Shown here: positions 8,210-15,741 of the stretch, piece after piece
Layout of the letters: each line of letters starts with the position of its first letter
How positions within the stretch are numbered: position 1 is the stretch's first letter
Source: Peptoniphilus_A hominis
GTDB taxonomy: Bacteria; Bacillota; Clostridia; Tissierellales; Peptoniphilaceae
NCBI RefSeq assembly: GCF_040096015.1
Contig: NZ_JBBMFO010000017.1
Coordinates: 1-44,109, forward strand
Direction of reading: 5' to 3'
DNA length: 44,109 bases
The notes under the pieces: generated by a model
Databases searched by the model: none
The model's input: only the letters and a program-made list of their open reading frames with translations
What the model was told of the DNA's origin: nothing
Translations under genes and position numbers: made by a program

Positions 8210-10180
8210 TTATTCAGAATCCTTTGCTTCTTCTCTGTCTTCACTGACTTCTTTATCTTTCTTTTCACTTTCCTTTTTGCTAATTATTTGTCGAGCTTCT
8301 TCAGAAAGATCAGTGACCTTTATGGAGTCGTCAATGTCTATAGACTCTTCTTCCAATTTTTCTCCATTAAAGATCTTTTCAAAGTCATTGGCATAAATTG
8401 TTTCCTTTTCCAAAAGTGCATCGGAAAGTGCCAAAAGCTTGTCTAGGTTATCGCTTAAAAGTTCCTTACACTTTGAGTAGCCTTCATTTATTATTCTTGC
8501 AACTTCTTCGTCGATTTCTGCAGCAGTTCTTTCAGAATAATCCTTTGACCTGCCAAGGTCACGACCGATAAAGACTTCATTTTCAGATGAATCATAATTT
8601 ATGGTGCCAAGCCTGTCGCTCATTCCGTATTGAGTTACCATGGCACGGGCAATTTTTGTAGCCCTCTCAATGTCATTTGATGCGCCAGTGGATATGTCAT
8701 CAAGGACAAGGGACTCTGCAACTCTTCCTCCAAGTAGAGATACAATGGAAGCTTCCATTTTTTTCTTTGTCATAAAGGAAACATCGTCTTCTGGAAGATA
8801 GGCAGTGAAGCCGCCAGCCATTCCCCTTGGAATAATTGTTATCATGTGGACTGGGTCTTCCTCTGGCAGAAGCCTTGACACAATTGCGTGTCCTGACTCG
8901 TGAACTGCAGTTAGCTTTCTTTCCTTTTCTGATACTACACGAGATTTTTTTGCAGGACCTGCTTGCACCTTAATTGATGCTTCGTCAACATCTTCCATTG
9001 AAATTTCGCTGTCATTTCTTCTTGCAGCAAGTAGGGCAGATTCGTTCATCAAGTTTTCAAGATCTGCTGGAGTAAAGCCAGGAGTTCTCTTGGCAATTAC
9101 TTCAAGGTCAACATCTCTTGCAAGTTTTTTGCCCCTTGAGTGAATTTCAAGTATTGCCTTTCTGGCACGGACATCAGGCTTTCCAACATAGACAGTTCTG
9201 TCAAATCTTCCTGGTCTTAAAATGGCAGGGTCAAGTATGTCTGCCCTATTTGTTGCAGCCATTACTATTACGCCTTCGTTAGTGCCAAAGCCGTCCATTT
9301 CAACTAAAAGTTGGTTTAAGGTTTGCTCTCTTTCGTCATGTCCGCCGCCGAGGCCTGCCCCTCTTCTTCTTCCAACAGCGTCAATTTCATCTATAAAAAT
9401 TATACATGGTGCATTTTTCTTTGCGTTTTCAAATAAATCTCTTACTCTTGAAGCACCAACACCCACAAACATTTCTACAAAGTCAGATCCACTCATGATG
9501 AAGAATGGAACGCCTGCTTCGCCAGCAACTGCCTTAGATAGATAAGTCTTACCAGTTCCTGGAGGTCCCACCAAGAGAACTCCCTTAGGTATTCTTGCCC
9601 CCATGTTAATAAACTTCTTAGGATTTTTTAAGAAGTCAACAATTTCTCCAAGTTCTTCCTTCTCTTCTTCAAGACCTGCAACATCTTTAAACTTTACAAG
9701 ATTTTTTGAATCTTCCTTATTTATGAGTTTAGCCTTGCTCTTGCCAAAGGAATTCATCTTTCCTCCGCCACCGCCAGCTTGTTGCATCATCTTGTACCAG
9801 AAGAAAATCAGTACTCCCAACATCAATAGAGTTGGAATCCATTCAACAAGAAAAGAAGTTTGCTTAGTTGGTGTAGAAATTACATTTATCTCGCCAGCAT
9901 CAGATTTTTCCTTTAAATAATCCTTATAAAAAGTATCTGATGCCTCCTTAGGTATTACAGTCCTAAAGGATTCATCGCTTTTTAATTTAACGCTGGCAAT
10001 GGAGTCCATTCCATTTTGTAGGGTTACACTCTTTACATTACCCTTGTCCAGTTCTGTGACAAATTCAGTAAAACTTTTTTCATCCACTGTGTTTACAGGT
10101 GGGCTGAAAAATTTTATTGTAAGCACCAATACTAAAATTAGTACAATATAAAAACCTGCTCCTCCAATTTTTTTATTCAA
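8210..10180 (-). CDS. ftsH: ATP-dependent zinc metalloprotease FtsH
   Basis: Membrane-anchored AAA+ protease that degrades misfolded membrane proteins and regulatory substrates. The 656 aa protein has TM segments at about 9-25 and 110-128, a small extracytoplasmic domain between them, Walker A GPPGTGKT (205-212), Walker B IIFIDEID (260-267), an SRH region ending in the arginine-finger motif RPGRFDR, and the zinc site HESGH (427-431). The C-terminal 50 residues are highly charged. The start is TTG behind GGGGTGA. It follows hpt by 15 bp in the classic tilS-hpt-ftsH order. Confidence 0.98.
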   Translation of the reverse strand: MNKKIGGAGFYIVLILVLVLTIKFFSPPVNTVDEKSFTEFVTELDKGNVKSVTLQNGMDSIASVKLKSDESFRTVIPKEASDTFYKDYLKEKSDAGEINVISTPTKQTSFLVEWIPTLLMLGVLIFFWYKMMQQAGGGGGKMNSFGKSKAKLINKEDSKNLVKFKDVAGLEEEKEELGEIVDFLKNPKKFINMGARIPKGVLLVGPPGTGKTYLSKAVAGEAGVPFFIMSGSDFVEMFVGVGASRVRDLFENAKKNAPCIIFIDEIDAVGRRRGAGLGGGHDEREQTLNQLLVEMDGFGTNEGVIVMAATNRADILDPAILRPGRFDRTVYVGKPDVRARKAILEIHSRGKKLARDVDLEVIAKRTPGFTPADLENLMNESALLAARRNDSEISMEDVDEASIKVQAGPAKKSRVVSEKERKLTAVHESGHAIVSRLLPEEDPVHMITIIPRGMAGGFTAYLPEDDVSFMTKKKMEASIVSLLGGRVAESLVLDDISTGASNDIERATKIARAMVTQYGMSDRLGTINYDSSENEVFIGRDLGRSKDYSERTAAEIDEEVARIINEGYSKCKELLSDNLDKLLALSDALLEKETIYANDFEKIFNGEKLEEESIDIDDSIKVTDLSEEARQIISKKESEKKDKEVSEDREEAKDSE

Positions 10181-10195
10181 CTATATCACCCCTTC

Positions 10196-10729
10196 TTATT
10201 TTGAATATACAGACTCATCTAGTATTCCAATATAAGGAAGAGCCCTGTATTTTTCGTCATAATCCATTCCATATCCTATTACAAAATAATCTTCAATTTC
10301 ATATCCATTGTATTTAACAGGTAAGTCAATTTTTCTTCTACTTGGCTTTGAAAGCATAGTGACAATTTCAATGGAATTTGCACCTCTTGACTTTAACACC
10401 TTTGTTAAGTAAGAAAGTGTGATGCCAGTGTCAATTATGTCTTCCACAATTAGAATATCCTTGCCAACAATTGAAGTAGATATGTCCTTTAAAATTCTAA
10501 CTTCACCCATGGATCTTGTGCCTTGATAGCTGGACACATCCATAAAATCATATTCAAGGTCTAGGTCTATTTTTCTCATAATATCTGCCATAAATGGAAC
10601 AGCGCCCTTTAGTATGCCAAGTAAAAATAAATCCTTGTCCCTGTAATCTTCAGTTATTTTTTCTCCAAGTTCCTTAACCTTATTTTGAATTTCTTCTTCA
10701 GTAATAAGAACTTCTTTAATATCTGACAT
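10196..10729 (-). CDS. hpt: Hypoxanthine phosphoribosyltransferase
   Basis: Purine salvage: hypoxanthine (or guanine) plus PRPP to the nucleotide. At 177 aa it has the normal length. The PRPP-binding loop VEDIIDTGITL (about 95-105) is intact, preceded by the flexible-loop region SSYQGTRSMGEV. Its ATG lies inside the end of tilS (14-bp overlap), indicating translational coupling. It fits with the purine permease near position 26,100. The tilS-hpt pair is a widely conserved Firmicutes arrangement. Confidence 0.96.
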   Translation of the reverse strand: MSDIKEVLITEEEIQNKVKELGEKITEDYRDKDLFLLGILKGAVPFMADIMRKIDLDLEYDFMDVSSYQGTRSMGEVRILKDISTSIVGKDILIVEDIIDTGITLSYLTKVLKSRGANSIEIVTMLSKPSRRKIDLPVKYNGYEIEDYFVIGYGMDYDEKYRALPYIGILDESVYSK

Positions 10730-12050
10730 TTTTAACCTCCAAAACGAGTTTATTTAAAGTATTTTTATCTATCTTGACATCTTCAGAAATATCCATGCCA
10801 AGAACGTAGATAATCTTTTCATCATCGCAAATAAGACCTACTTCATCCCTCTTTAACCTGTCAACTTTTCTGTCTATAAAATAGTCCTTTAACTTTTTAT
10901 TATTATTCATGCCAAGAGGCTTAAACCTGTCGCCCCTTTGTCTACTTCTAATAAAAAGGCTTCCCTTAATTTTATCACAGTCTATAGTTTTTATAAAGGA
11001 GTCTCCCTTAGAAATTGCCCCATCTTTTGAAATAAAAATTTCACCAAAGTCTGTGTAATTATTACCCAATTTTAAGCTTGCTTCTCTCTTAACTGATTCA
11101 CTTTTTTCCTCTTCAACAAAAACTTTGTCGTAGGATTTTCTGGCAGAGATCTTGCTGCCAAGATTGATGACTCTTCCGCTTTCCCCCAAGATCAAGTCGT
11201 AGATACCTAAAATATTGTTCCTACTTAAAATATTTTCACTGTAGAAGTTTTTTGCCAAGTATGATTTAATAATTTCGCAAGCTAGGAATTTGTTAAGCCC
11301 TTTCATTTCTTCTACAATAAAATAATAATCCTTGATGCACTTACTATAATTTTCTTCTACAAGTTCTTCTATAAAATCAGAGGCGTCAGAGGCATTTTCT
11401 GAAAGTCTGAGAAGGGCGTCAATAATATTTGGATTGAGTTCACTTAATTTTGGAATTAGGCTAAGCCTAATTTTATTTCTCGTGTAAATTTCTTCAAAGT
11501 TTGTCTCGTCCTCAACATAGGGCAAATTATTTTTATGTAAATAGCCCTCTATGTCACACCTTTTTATGTCAATGAGAGGCCTGTAAATGTCCTCATTGAC
11601 TTCAGTCATTCCAGCTAGACCCCTAATACCTGTTCCCCTAATAATGTTAAATAGAAGAGTTTCTGCGCGGTCATTGGCATTGTGGGCAGTTAAAATTTTT
11701 CTTCCAAAAGAATTTTCCCTAAAAAATTCATACCTTAAAATTCTTCCAGCTTCTTCTGATGAAAGTTTATAAATTCTTGCAAATTCATCCATATTCACAG
11801 TCTTTGTAAGGCATTTTACCCCATAGTCCCTGCAAATATTTTTTACAAAGTCCTCATCTCTTTTGGCAGTTTCGCGAATGCCATGATTTAAATGACAGAC
11901 TATTATGTCTAAATCAAAGTCATCTCTTAAATCCATAAAATTGTAAAAAAGATACATGGAATCGGCTCCACCAGAGACTGCAAGACAGAGCTTGTCGCCT
12001 TTTTTTATAATATTTAATTTTTTTAAATTTTCAAAAAATAACCTGTCCAT
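10716..12050 (-). CDS. tilS: tRNA(Ile)-lysidine synthase TilS
   Basis: Converts C34 of the CAU-anticodon tRNA-Ile to lysidine so that it reads AUA, which is essential. The 444 aa protein has the N-type ATP pyrophosphatase P-loop SGGADS (about 26-31), CHLNHGIRETAKRDE, the signature around AHNANDRAETLLFNI, and a C-terminal TilS domain with the RQRGDRFKPLGM motif. Only ATG at 12,050 gives a complete N-terminus: no alternative start lies before the P-loop. Unusually there is no SD, because the ATG sits three bases after the T-run of a terminator hairpin. Confidence 0.96.
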   Translation of the reverse strand: MDRLFFENLKKLNIIKKGDKLCLAVSGGADSMYLFYNFMDLRDDFDLDIIVCHLNHGIRETAKRDEDFVKNICRDYGVKCLTKTVNMDEFARIYKLSSEEAGRILRYEFFRENSFGRKILTAHNANDRAETLLFNIIRGTGIRGLAGMTEVNEDIYRPLIDIKRCDIEGYLHKNNLPYVEDETNFEEIYTRNKIRLSLIPKLSELNPNIIDALLRLSENASDASDFIEELVEENYSKCIKDYYFIVEEMKGLNKFLACEIIKSYLAKNFYSENILSRNNILGIYDLILGESGRVINLGSKISARKSYDKVFVEEEKSESVKREASLKLGNNYTDFGEIFISKDGAISKGDSFIKTIDCDKIKGSLFIRSRQRGDRFKPLGMNNNKKLKDYFIDRKVDRLKRDEVGLICDDEKIIYVLGMDISEDVKIDKNTLNKLVLEVKNVRY

Positions 12051-12051
12051 A

Positions 12052-12093
12052 ATAAAAAAAGTGGTAGAACTATCAAAAGATAGTCAACCACTT
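12052..12093 (-). terminator. Strong terminator abutting the tilS start
   Basis: On the minus strand AAGTGGT...ACCACTT encloses ACTATC/GATAGT with an AAAA/TTTT loop, then seven T, then ATT and the tilS ATG. It should end the rqcP-divIC-yabR transcript. Confidence 0.85.
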
Positions 12094-12094
12094 G

Positions 12095-12472
12095 CTAATT
12101 TCTAGAATTCCTCTTCTTTGTCTTTTGATTATATCTAGCTCTCGCTTCATCAAGTTTAGTATTGCTTTCCTTTAAGAATTTGCTCAAAATATCTTCAAAT
12201 CTTTCATCAACTTTTTCATCCTTAGGCTCTTCTTTTTTTTCAAGGGCATCCTTAATTGATAGGGCAATTTTTCCCTTTTCGTCAATGCTAAGAACCTTGA
12301 CCTTGACTTCGTCGCCCTCTTTGATGTGATCCTCAATATTTTTAACAAAAGTATCTGCAATCTCTGAAATATGTACTAAACCACTTTTGCCTTCCTTTAA
12401 ATCAACAAAGGCTCCAAATTTAGTTACCTTGCTAACTACACCTTCTACAATATCGCCTGGCGATAAATCCAT
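12095..12472 (-). CDS. yabR: S1 RNA-binding domain protein (YabR-like)
   Basis: The 125 aa protein has a single S1 OB-fold (about 3-72): GDIVEGVVSKVTKFGAFVDL, SGLVHISEIADTFV, GDEVKVKVLSIDEKGKIALSIKD. The remainder is a charged tail with a basic end. The family binds RNA or ribosomes; the exact role of YabR is not settled. Its place after divIC and before tilS matches B. subtilis, supporting the name. ATG behind AGGAGG. The gap to divIC is 9 bp. Confidence 0.88.
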   Translation of the reverse strand: MDLSPGDIVEGVVSKVTKFGAFVDLKEGKSGLVHISEIADTFVKNIEDHIKEGDEVKVKVLSIDEKGKIALSIKDALEKKEEPKDEKVDERFEDILSKFLKESNTKLDEARARYNQKTKKRNSRN

Positions 12473-12481
12473 AACTTCCTC

Positions 12482-12841
12482 CTATTTATTTAAATCTTTA
12501 TTTTTATTATTAGAAATTTTTTCTTCACTGGCAAATTTATCTTTATTTGAAACTTTTTCCTTGTCTTTATCTACATAGATAACCTCTCTAGGTTTAACCA
12601 TGCCCAATTCTTCCCTGGCAACTTTTTCTACAAAATCTGCAGAAGAAGAATTTTCAAGTTCTGAATTTAAATTATCTATTTCAATTTTTAAATTAGAAAT
12701 TTCTTTTTTGTTCCCAGAAATAATTTCTAGCTTTTGGTTTCTTATGGAAATTGATTTGCCAATTTTCACAGAACCATATACAACAGAAAATAAAATTATA
12801 AGGGCAAGAGCCACTGGGAATTTTTTTCTTTTAACCTTCAT
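12482..12841 (-). CDS. divIC: Septum formation initiator DivIC/FtsB-like
   Basis: Single-pass division protein that partners FtsL and DivIB at the septum. About 119 aa: a short basic cytoplasmic N-terminus (MKVKRKKF), one TM helix (about 8-26), then a coiled coil with leucine/isoleucine heptads (KLEIISGNKKEISNLKIEID), followed by the family's REELGMVKPREVIYV segment. The tail is Lys/Asp/Asn rich. A TTG eight codons upstream is in frame, but GGAGAG directly before ATG 12,841 decides the start. It lies between rqcP and yabR as in B. subtilis. Confidence 0.9.
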   Translation of the reverse strand: MKVKRKKFPVALALIILFSVVYGSVKIGKSISIRNQKLEIISGNKKEISNLKIEIDNLNSELENSSSADFVEKVAREELGMVKPREVIYVDKDKEKVSNKDKFASEEKISNNKNKDLNK

Positions 12842-12871
12842 AAATTCTCTCCAATTTAAATCCAATTACCT

Positions 12872-13114
12872 TCAGTCAATTCTATCGTAAAGAGTTTCTG
12901 CATCCTTCTTGCTGTTCACATCAGAAATATCCTTAACCTTGACTTTTATTTCTCTTTCGCCAAGTTTTAAAGTAAGAATGTCGTCTACATTGACATCATC
13001 TGCTGGCTTGGCAACTTTGTCATTTATTTTGACAAGTCCCTTTTCGCAAGCTTCCTTTGCGATGGTCCTTCTCTTAATCAGTCTTGAGTTTTTTAAAAAT
13101 TTATCTAATCTCAT
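12872..13114 (-). CDS. rqcP: RqcP/YabO-like S4-domain RNA-binding protein
   Basis: The 80 aa protein is almost wholly one S4 domain: MRLDKFLKNSRLIKRRTIAKE, then GLVKINDKVAKPADDVNVDD. RqcP (YabO) in B. subtilis binds stalled 50S subunits with RqcH and helps add alanine tails during ribosome rescue. Assignment rests on size and on the conserved yabO-divIC-yabR order. ATG behind GGAG. First gene of its operon with its own promoter. An HslR-type protein is the alternative, less likely given the context. Confidence 0.85.
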   Translation of the reverse strand: MRLDKFLKNSRLIKRRTIAKEACEKGLVKINDKVAKPADDVNVDDILTLKLGEREIKVKVKDISDVNSKKDAETLYDRID

Positions 13115-13130
13115 AATTCACTCCACTATG

Positions 13131-13159
13131 AATATATCAAAAAAACTAGAAAAATTCAA
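13131..13159 (-). promoter_or_regulatory. SigA promoter of rqcP-divIC-yabR
   Basis: TTGAAT, 17-bp spacer, TATATT on the minus strand, 16 bp upstream of the rqcP start. Confidence 0.65.
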
Positions 13160-13181
13160 TACTTATAAGAAATTTGAGTAT

Positions 13182-13205
13182 AAAAAAAGAAGGCCTCGCC
13201 TTCTC
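13182..13205 (-). terminator. Terminator of hup
   Basis: GAAGGC/GCCTTC stem with a 3-base loop and a run of T on the minus strand, five bases after the hup stop. Confidence 0.85.
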
Positions 13206-13210
13206 TTTTA

Positions 13211-13489
13211 TTACTTATTAACAGCTTCTTTAAGAGCTTTACCTGATCTGAAAACTGGTGCTTTAGATGCAGGAATTTTAATAACTTCTTCTGGATTTCT
13301 AGGGTTTCTTCCTTCTCTAGCTTTTCTTTGTCTAACTTCGAAAGTTCCAAATCCAACTAATTGTACTTTTTCTCCCTTAGCAAGAGCTTCTTGAACTGAA
13401 GAAATAAATCCGTTTAAAGCTTGTTCAGCGTCCTTTTTAGTAAGACCTGATTTTTCAGCAATGTTTGCTACTAATTCTGATTTGTTCAT
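13211..13489 (-). CDS. hup: HU-family DNA-binding protein
   Basis: Histone-like nucleoid protein that binds and bends DNA as a dimer. At 92 aa it matches HU length. It shows the N-terminal MNKSELVANIAEKSGLTKKDA, the hinge LVGFGTFEVRQRKAREGRNP and the DNA-intercalating RNP loop, ending in SKAPVFRSGKALKEAVN. ATG behind AGGAGG. Monocistronic, with a distinctive structured leader. In B. subtilis an HU gene is not at this exact point, so this is a local rearrangement of the conserved order. Confidence 0.97.
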   Translation of the reverse strand: MNKSELVANIAEKSGLTKKDAEQALNGFISSVQEALAKGEKVQLVGFGTFEVRQRKAREGRNPRNPEEVIKIPASKAPVFRSGKALKEAVNK

Positions 13490-13523
13490 TTTATATCCTC
13501 CTTGAAGATTTTTTATAATCTTT

Positions 13524-13582
13524 TCTTAGAATTGCAATGTTTCAGAAAACATTAGGCACTCATTGGGCGCGCAAACCTAAGA
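13524..13582 (-). promoter_or_regulatory. Structured 5' leader of hup
   Basis: Between the -10 box and the SD the predicted mRNA can close with TCTTAG/CTAAGA and contains a perfect AATGTTT-TCTG-AAACATT hairpin plus an unusually GC-rich arm (GCGCGCCC...GGC-type pairing). I do not recognise it as a named riboswitch. A second small AAGATT/AATCTT hairpin ends just before the SD. Confidence 0.4.
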
Positions 13583-13590
13583 CTGTTACA

Positions 13591-13596
13591 ATTATA
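13591..13596 (-). promoter_or_regulatory. -10 box of the hup promoter
   Basis: TATAAT on the minus strand about 100 bp upstream of hup. The best-spaced -35 (TAGAAA) is weak. Confidence 0.5.
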
Positions 13597-13622
13597 ACTC
13601 ATGTTGCGTTTATTTTCTACAT

Positions 13623-14540
13623 TTATTTTAAAAAAATCGCTATTTTATCCAATTTTTTATATATTTCTTCATAAATTTGTCGTAAATCTATTAGACCATC
13701 CCTGTCCTTTAATAAAATTAAGAAAAATAAGAGGGATAAAAGATCTTTTTCCTCTTCATAGTCCATGGAAATCGACTTAGATTTTTCTAAAATTTCTTTT
13801 TTTATACTTTCAAAATTTTCATCATCTAAATAAATATCTTTTTCACTAATAATAGAAGAAATTTTATTTAAAATCATATTAAAATTTTTGCCACAACTTC
13901 TTGGAATGTAGACACAGGACTGATGGTTGTAGTCATCAAGTCTTGGAAGCTCATAAATTTTTACCTCTCTAAGGATCTCCTCTGGGAGGCCTGCATTGGT
14001 AATAACATAGGCTAAATCCTCTTCATCATAAACTTCTTGCAGCAAGAGAGATAAATCTGATGCAATTCTCTTGTTGTAAACTTGAGTGATTAGGGTGTCC
14101 CTTCTTGTATCAAAGTCAAACTTATCTGCATCTGAATCTAAAAACAAAAGTCCATCTACTGCATCCCTTCCCACTGCTGCCAGAACTGGCTCAATAAAAG
14201 AAATGCCATTAACTATATTTATTTCAACTTCTCTTTCTATTAGGAACTTCACAGTTTTTTCTGCAACAAGAGGAGTACCGGGCACAAAATAATTTATGTC
14301 TTCATTCTTAGATTTTTCAATTAAAATTTCTACGATTTTATTGTAAACTTCGTCAAAGCTTTCCATTTCATCGTAGAGATAGTCAAAGGACTCATAATTT
14401 ATCTTATTTTCTTCAAAAAAAGAAAGAGAGTCATGCCTTTCTGTCCTCAAAAAATTTTTATTTCCATTTTTCATAATTTTTACTGCCTCAAGAGTGAGAT
14501 CTTTGGCAGAAGTAGACCCAAGTCCAACAACATTTATCAT
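13623..14540 (-). CDS. YabN/MazG-like protein: tetrapyrrole-methylase-type domain with a reduced MazG tail
   Basis: About 305 aa. The N-terminal half resembles the TP_methylase domain of YabN: INVVGLGSTSAKDLTLEA (start), YFVPGTPLVAEKTVKFL, NGISFIEPVLAAVGRD and YVITNAGLPEE. The C-terminal 70 residues align in outline with one MazG helix pair (EEEKDLLSLLFFLILL, then a LIDLRQIYEEI segment). A full YabN is about 480 aa with two MazG units whose EExxE and ExxD motifs bind Mg2+; here only an ExxD-like motif and a partial KEILE remain. NTP pyrophosphohydrolase activity is therefore doubtful. GTG lies three codons upstream, but AGAGGTGA favours ATG 14,540. The location upstream of rqcP supports the family. 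Confidence 0.75.
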   Translation of the reverse strand: MINVVGLGSTSAKDLTLEAVKIMKNGNKNFLRTERHDSLSFFEENKINYESFDYLYDEMESFDEVYNKIVEILIEKSKNEDINYFVPGTPLVAEKTVKFLIEREVEINIVNGISFIEPVLAAVGRDAVDGLLFLDSDADKFDFDTRRDTLITQVYNKRIASDLSLLLQEVYDEEDLAYVITNAGLPEEILREVKIYELPRLDDYNHQSCVYIPRSCGKNFNMILNKISSIISEKDIYLDDENFESIKKEILEKSKSISMDYEEEKDLLSLLFFLILLKDRDGLIDLRQIYEEIYKKLDKIAIFLK

Positions 14541-14606
14541 TTTTATCACCTCTTACATTATATCAGCTGTGCTTAAAAAAATCTTTTTTTACCTACACTT
14601 TTAGTC

Positions 14607-14632
14607 AAAAAAAGAGAGGTTGCCCCCTCTTT
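14607..14632 (-). terminator. Terminator of the DapF-like gene
   Basis: AGAGG/CCTCT stem with a T-run on the minus strand, downstream of the epimerase-like gene. Confidence 0.65.
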
Positions 14633-14668
14633 AAATCTTTTATAAAATTTTCTTCGATAAACTAAAAA

Positions 14669-15625
14669 TTAATCAAAGCCAAATTTTTTTCTCATTATTT
14701 CAAGCTCTTCGTCAGTTAAGTCGCTTTCGTCTACAACTTTTTCTTGTTCTTCTTCAGCCATTTGTTTTTTTCTTTCTTCAACAATTTTGTCGTGTTCAGC
14801 AATTACGCTGGCAACAACATCTTGTGGAATGTCAATTGATTTCTTTTCTACTTCGGAAAGTTCAACTTCTCCACCTACACAAAGCTTTTTGCCATTTTCA
14901 AATTCGTAGACAAAAACTTCAAGTTCACCTGCTGGGTTCTTAATGGAAATTTTATAATCTTCATCAAGACCATCTATGTCATCTTCAAGATAATTTACTA
15001 CTGCAACTGTGCCTGAACCGCAAGAAGATTCTCTAAATAAGGTGTCTGAACCTTCTACATAGACAAAGGGTACAAGTTCTAGCTTTTCCTTGTCAAGGAA
15101 GATCACTCCATAGGCCTCGTCCTTGTAATCCTTTTTAAGAACTTCAAGGGCATCTTGGACAAATTTTTCGTCTTCCTGGTCTTCAACAATTAGATGACTT
15201 ATTCCAGGTAGTTGAATGAGTTTGTAGTCCCCACCCTTAACTTTTACAGTCTTCTTTGCAAGTGGTGCATCCATTGCAACATAAGCCTTTTGGTTTTTCA
15301 CATCAGCTATTACATCAGTTGTTCCTTCATGACCACTTACATAGACTTCAATGTCAACAAGTCCATCAGTGTCATAGAAGCCTGCAGAATAAAGTCCATA
15401 GGCCCTAGTTGCATTGGCACAAAATTCTCCACCCATCATGTCCATTCTAAGTGGTGCGCCTTCATAGGCTGGTGAAATAAATCCAACTTGTTCAACATCC
15501 TTATCTATTTGTTCAATTATACACTTTGTATAAGCTTTTCTATAGCCTGGATAAACTGGTGCTACTACAAAGCCAGTAATATTACCACAAGGGTTAGCCC
15601 TAAAATATTTAAAACTTTTCTTCAT
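14669..15625 (-). CDS. DapF-fold amino acid epimerase/racemase (possibly histidine/lysine-type)
   Basis: About 318 aa PLP-independent epimerase fold. Both catalytic cysteines are visible, in GGEFCANATRAYG and in SSCGSGTVAV. The flanking residues differ from true diaminopimelate epimerases, which read GN-x-x-R-C and G-A-C-G-T/S-G. The N-terminal FRANPCGNITGFVV also differs from the DapF FxNDF motif. DapF homologues of this sort include the staphylopine histidine racemase CntK and a histidine racemase in Fusobacterium. No lysine/DAP pathway genes are nearby. The acidic, Glu/Lys-rich tail (about 280-318) is extra. Start ATG 15,625 chosen for AAGAGG spacing over an ATG two codons upstream. Confidence 0.75.
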   Translation of the reverse strand: MKKSFKYFRANPCGNITGFVVAPVYPGYRKAYTKCIIEQIDKDVEQVGFISPAYEGAPLRMDMMGGEFCANATRAYGLYSAGFYDTDGLVDIEVYVSGHEGTTDVIADVKNQKAYVAMDAPLAKKTVKVKGGDYKLIQLPGISHLIVEDQEDEKFVQDALEVLKKDYKDEAYGVIFLDKEKLELVPFVYVEGSDTLFRESSCGSGTVAVVNYLEDDIDGLDEDYKISIKNPAGELEVFVYEFENGKKLCVGGEVELSEVEKKSIDIPQDVVASVIAEHDKIVEERKKQMAEEEQEKVVDESDLTDEELEIMRKKFGFD

Positions 15626-15666
15626 AATCATCCTCTTCTCGAATCTAAACTTTAACTTACCTTTTT

Positions 15667-15675
15667 ATTATAACA
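15667..15675 (-). promoter_or_regulatory. Extended -10 promoter of the DapF-like gene
   Basis: TG-T-TATAAT on the minus strand about 40 bp upstream of the start. No clear -35. Confidence 0.55.
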
Positions 15676-15741
15676 TACTAAGTTAGTGTTTTTTACTCAA
15701 CAAGCTTTTTGTACCCGATTTTTTAAATTTAACTCACTTAT

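Noticed and set aside
9222..9920. Two ORFs of over 100 codons opposite ftsH
   Set aside because: Serine/proline-rich products antisense to conserved FtsH motifs with no SD; shadows of a strongly conserved gene.
13156..13356. 66-codon minus-strand ORF overlapping the end of hup
   Set aside because: It lies out of frame in the HU gene and runs through the hup terminator; a shadow frame.
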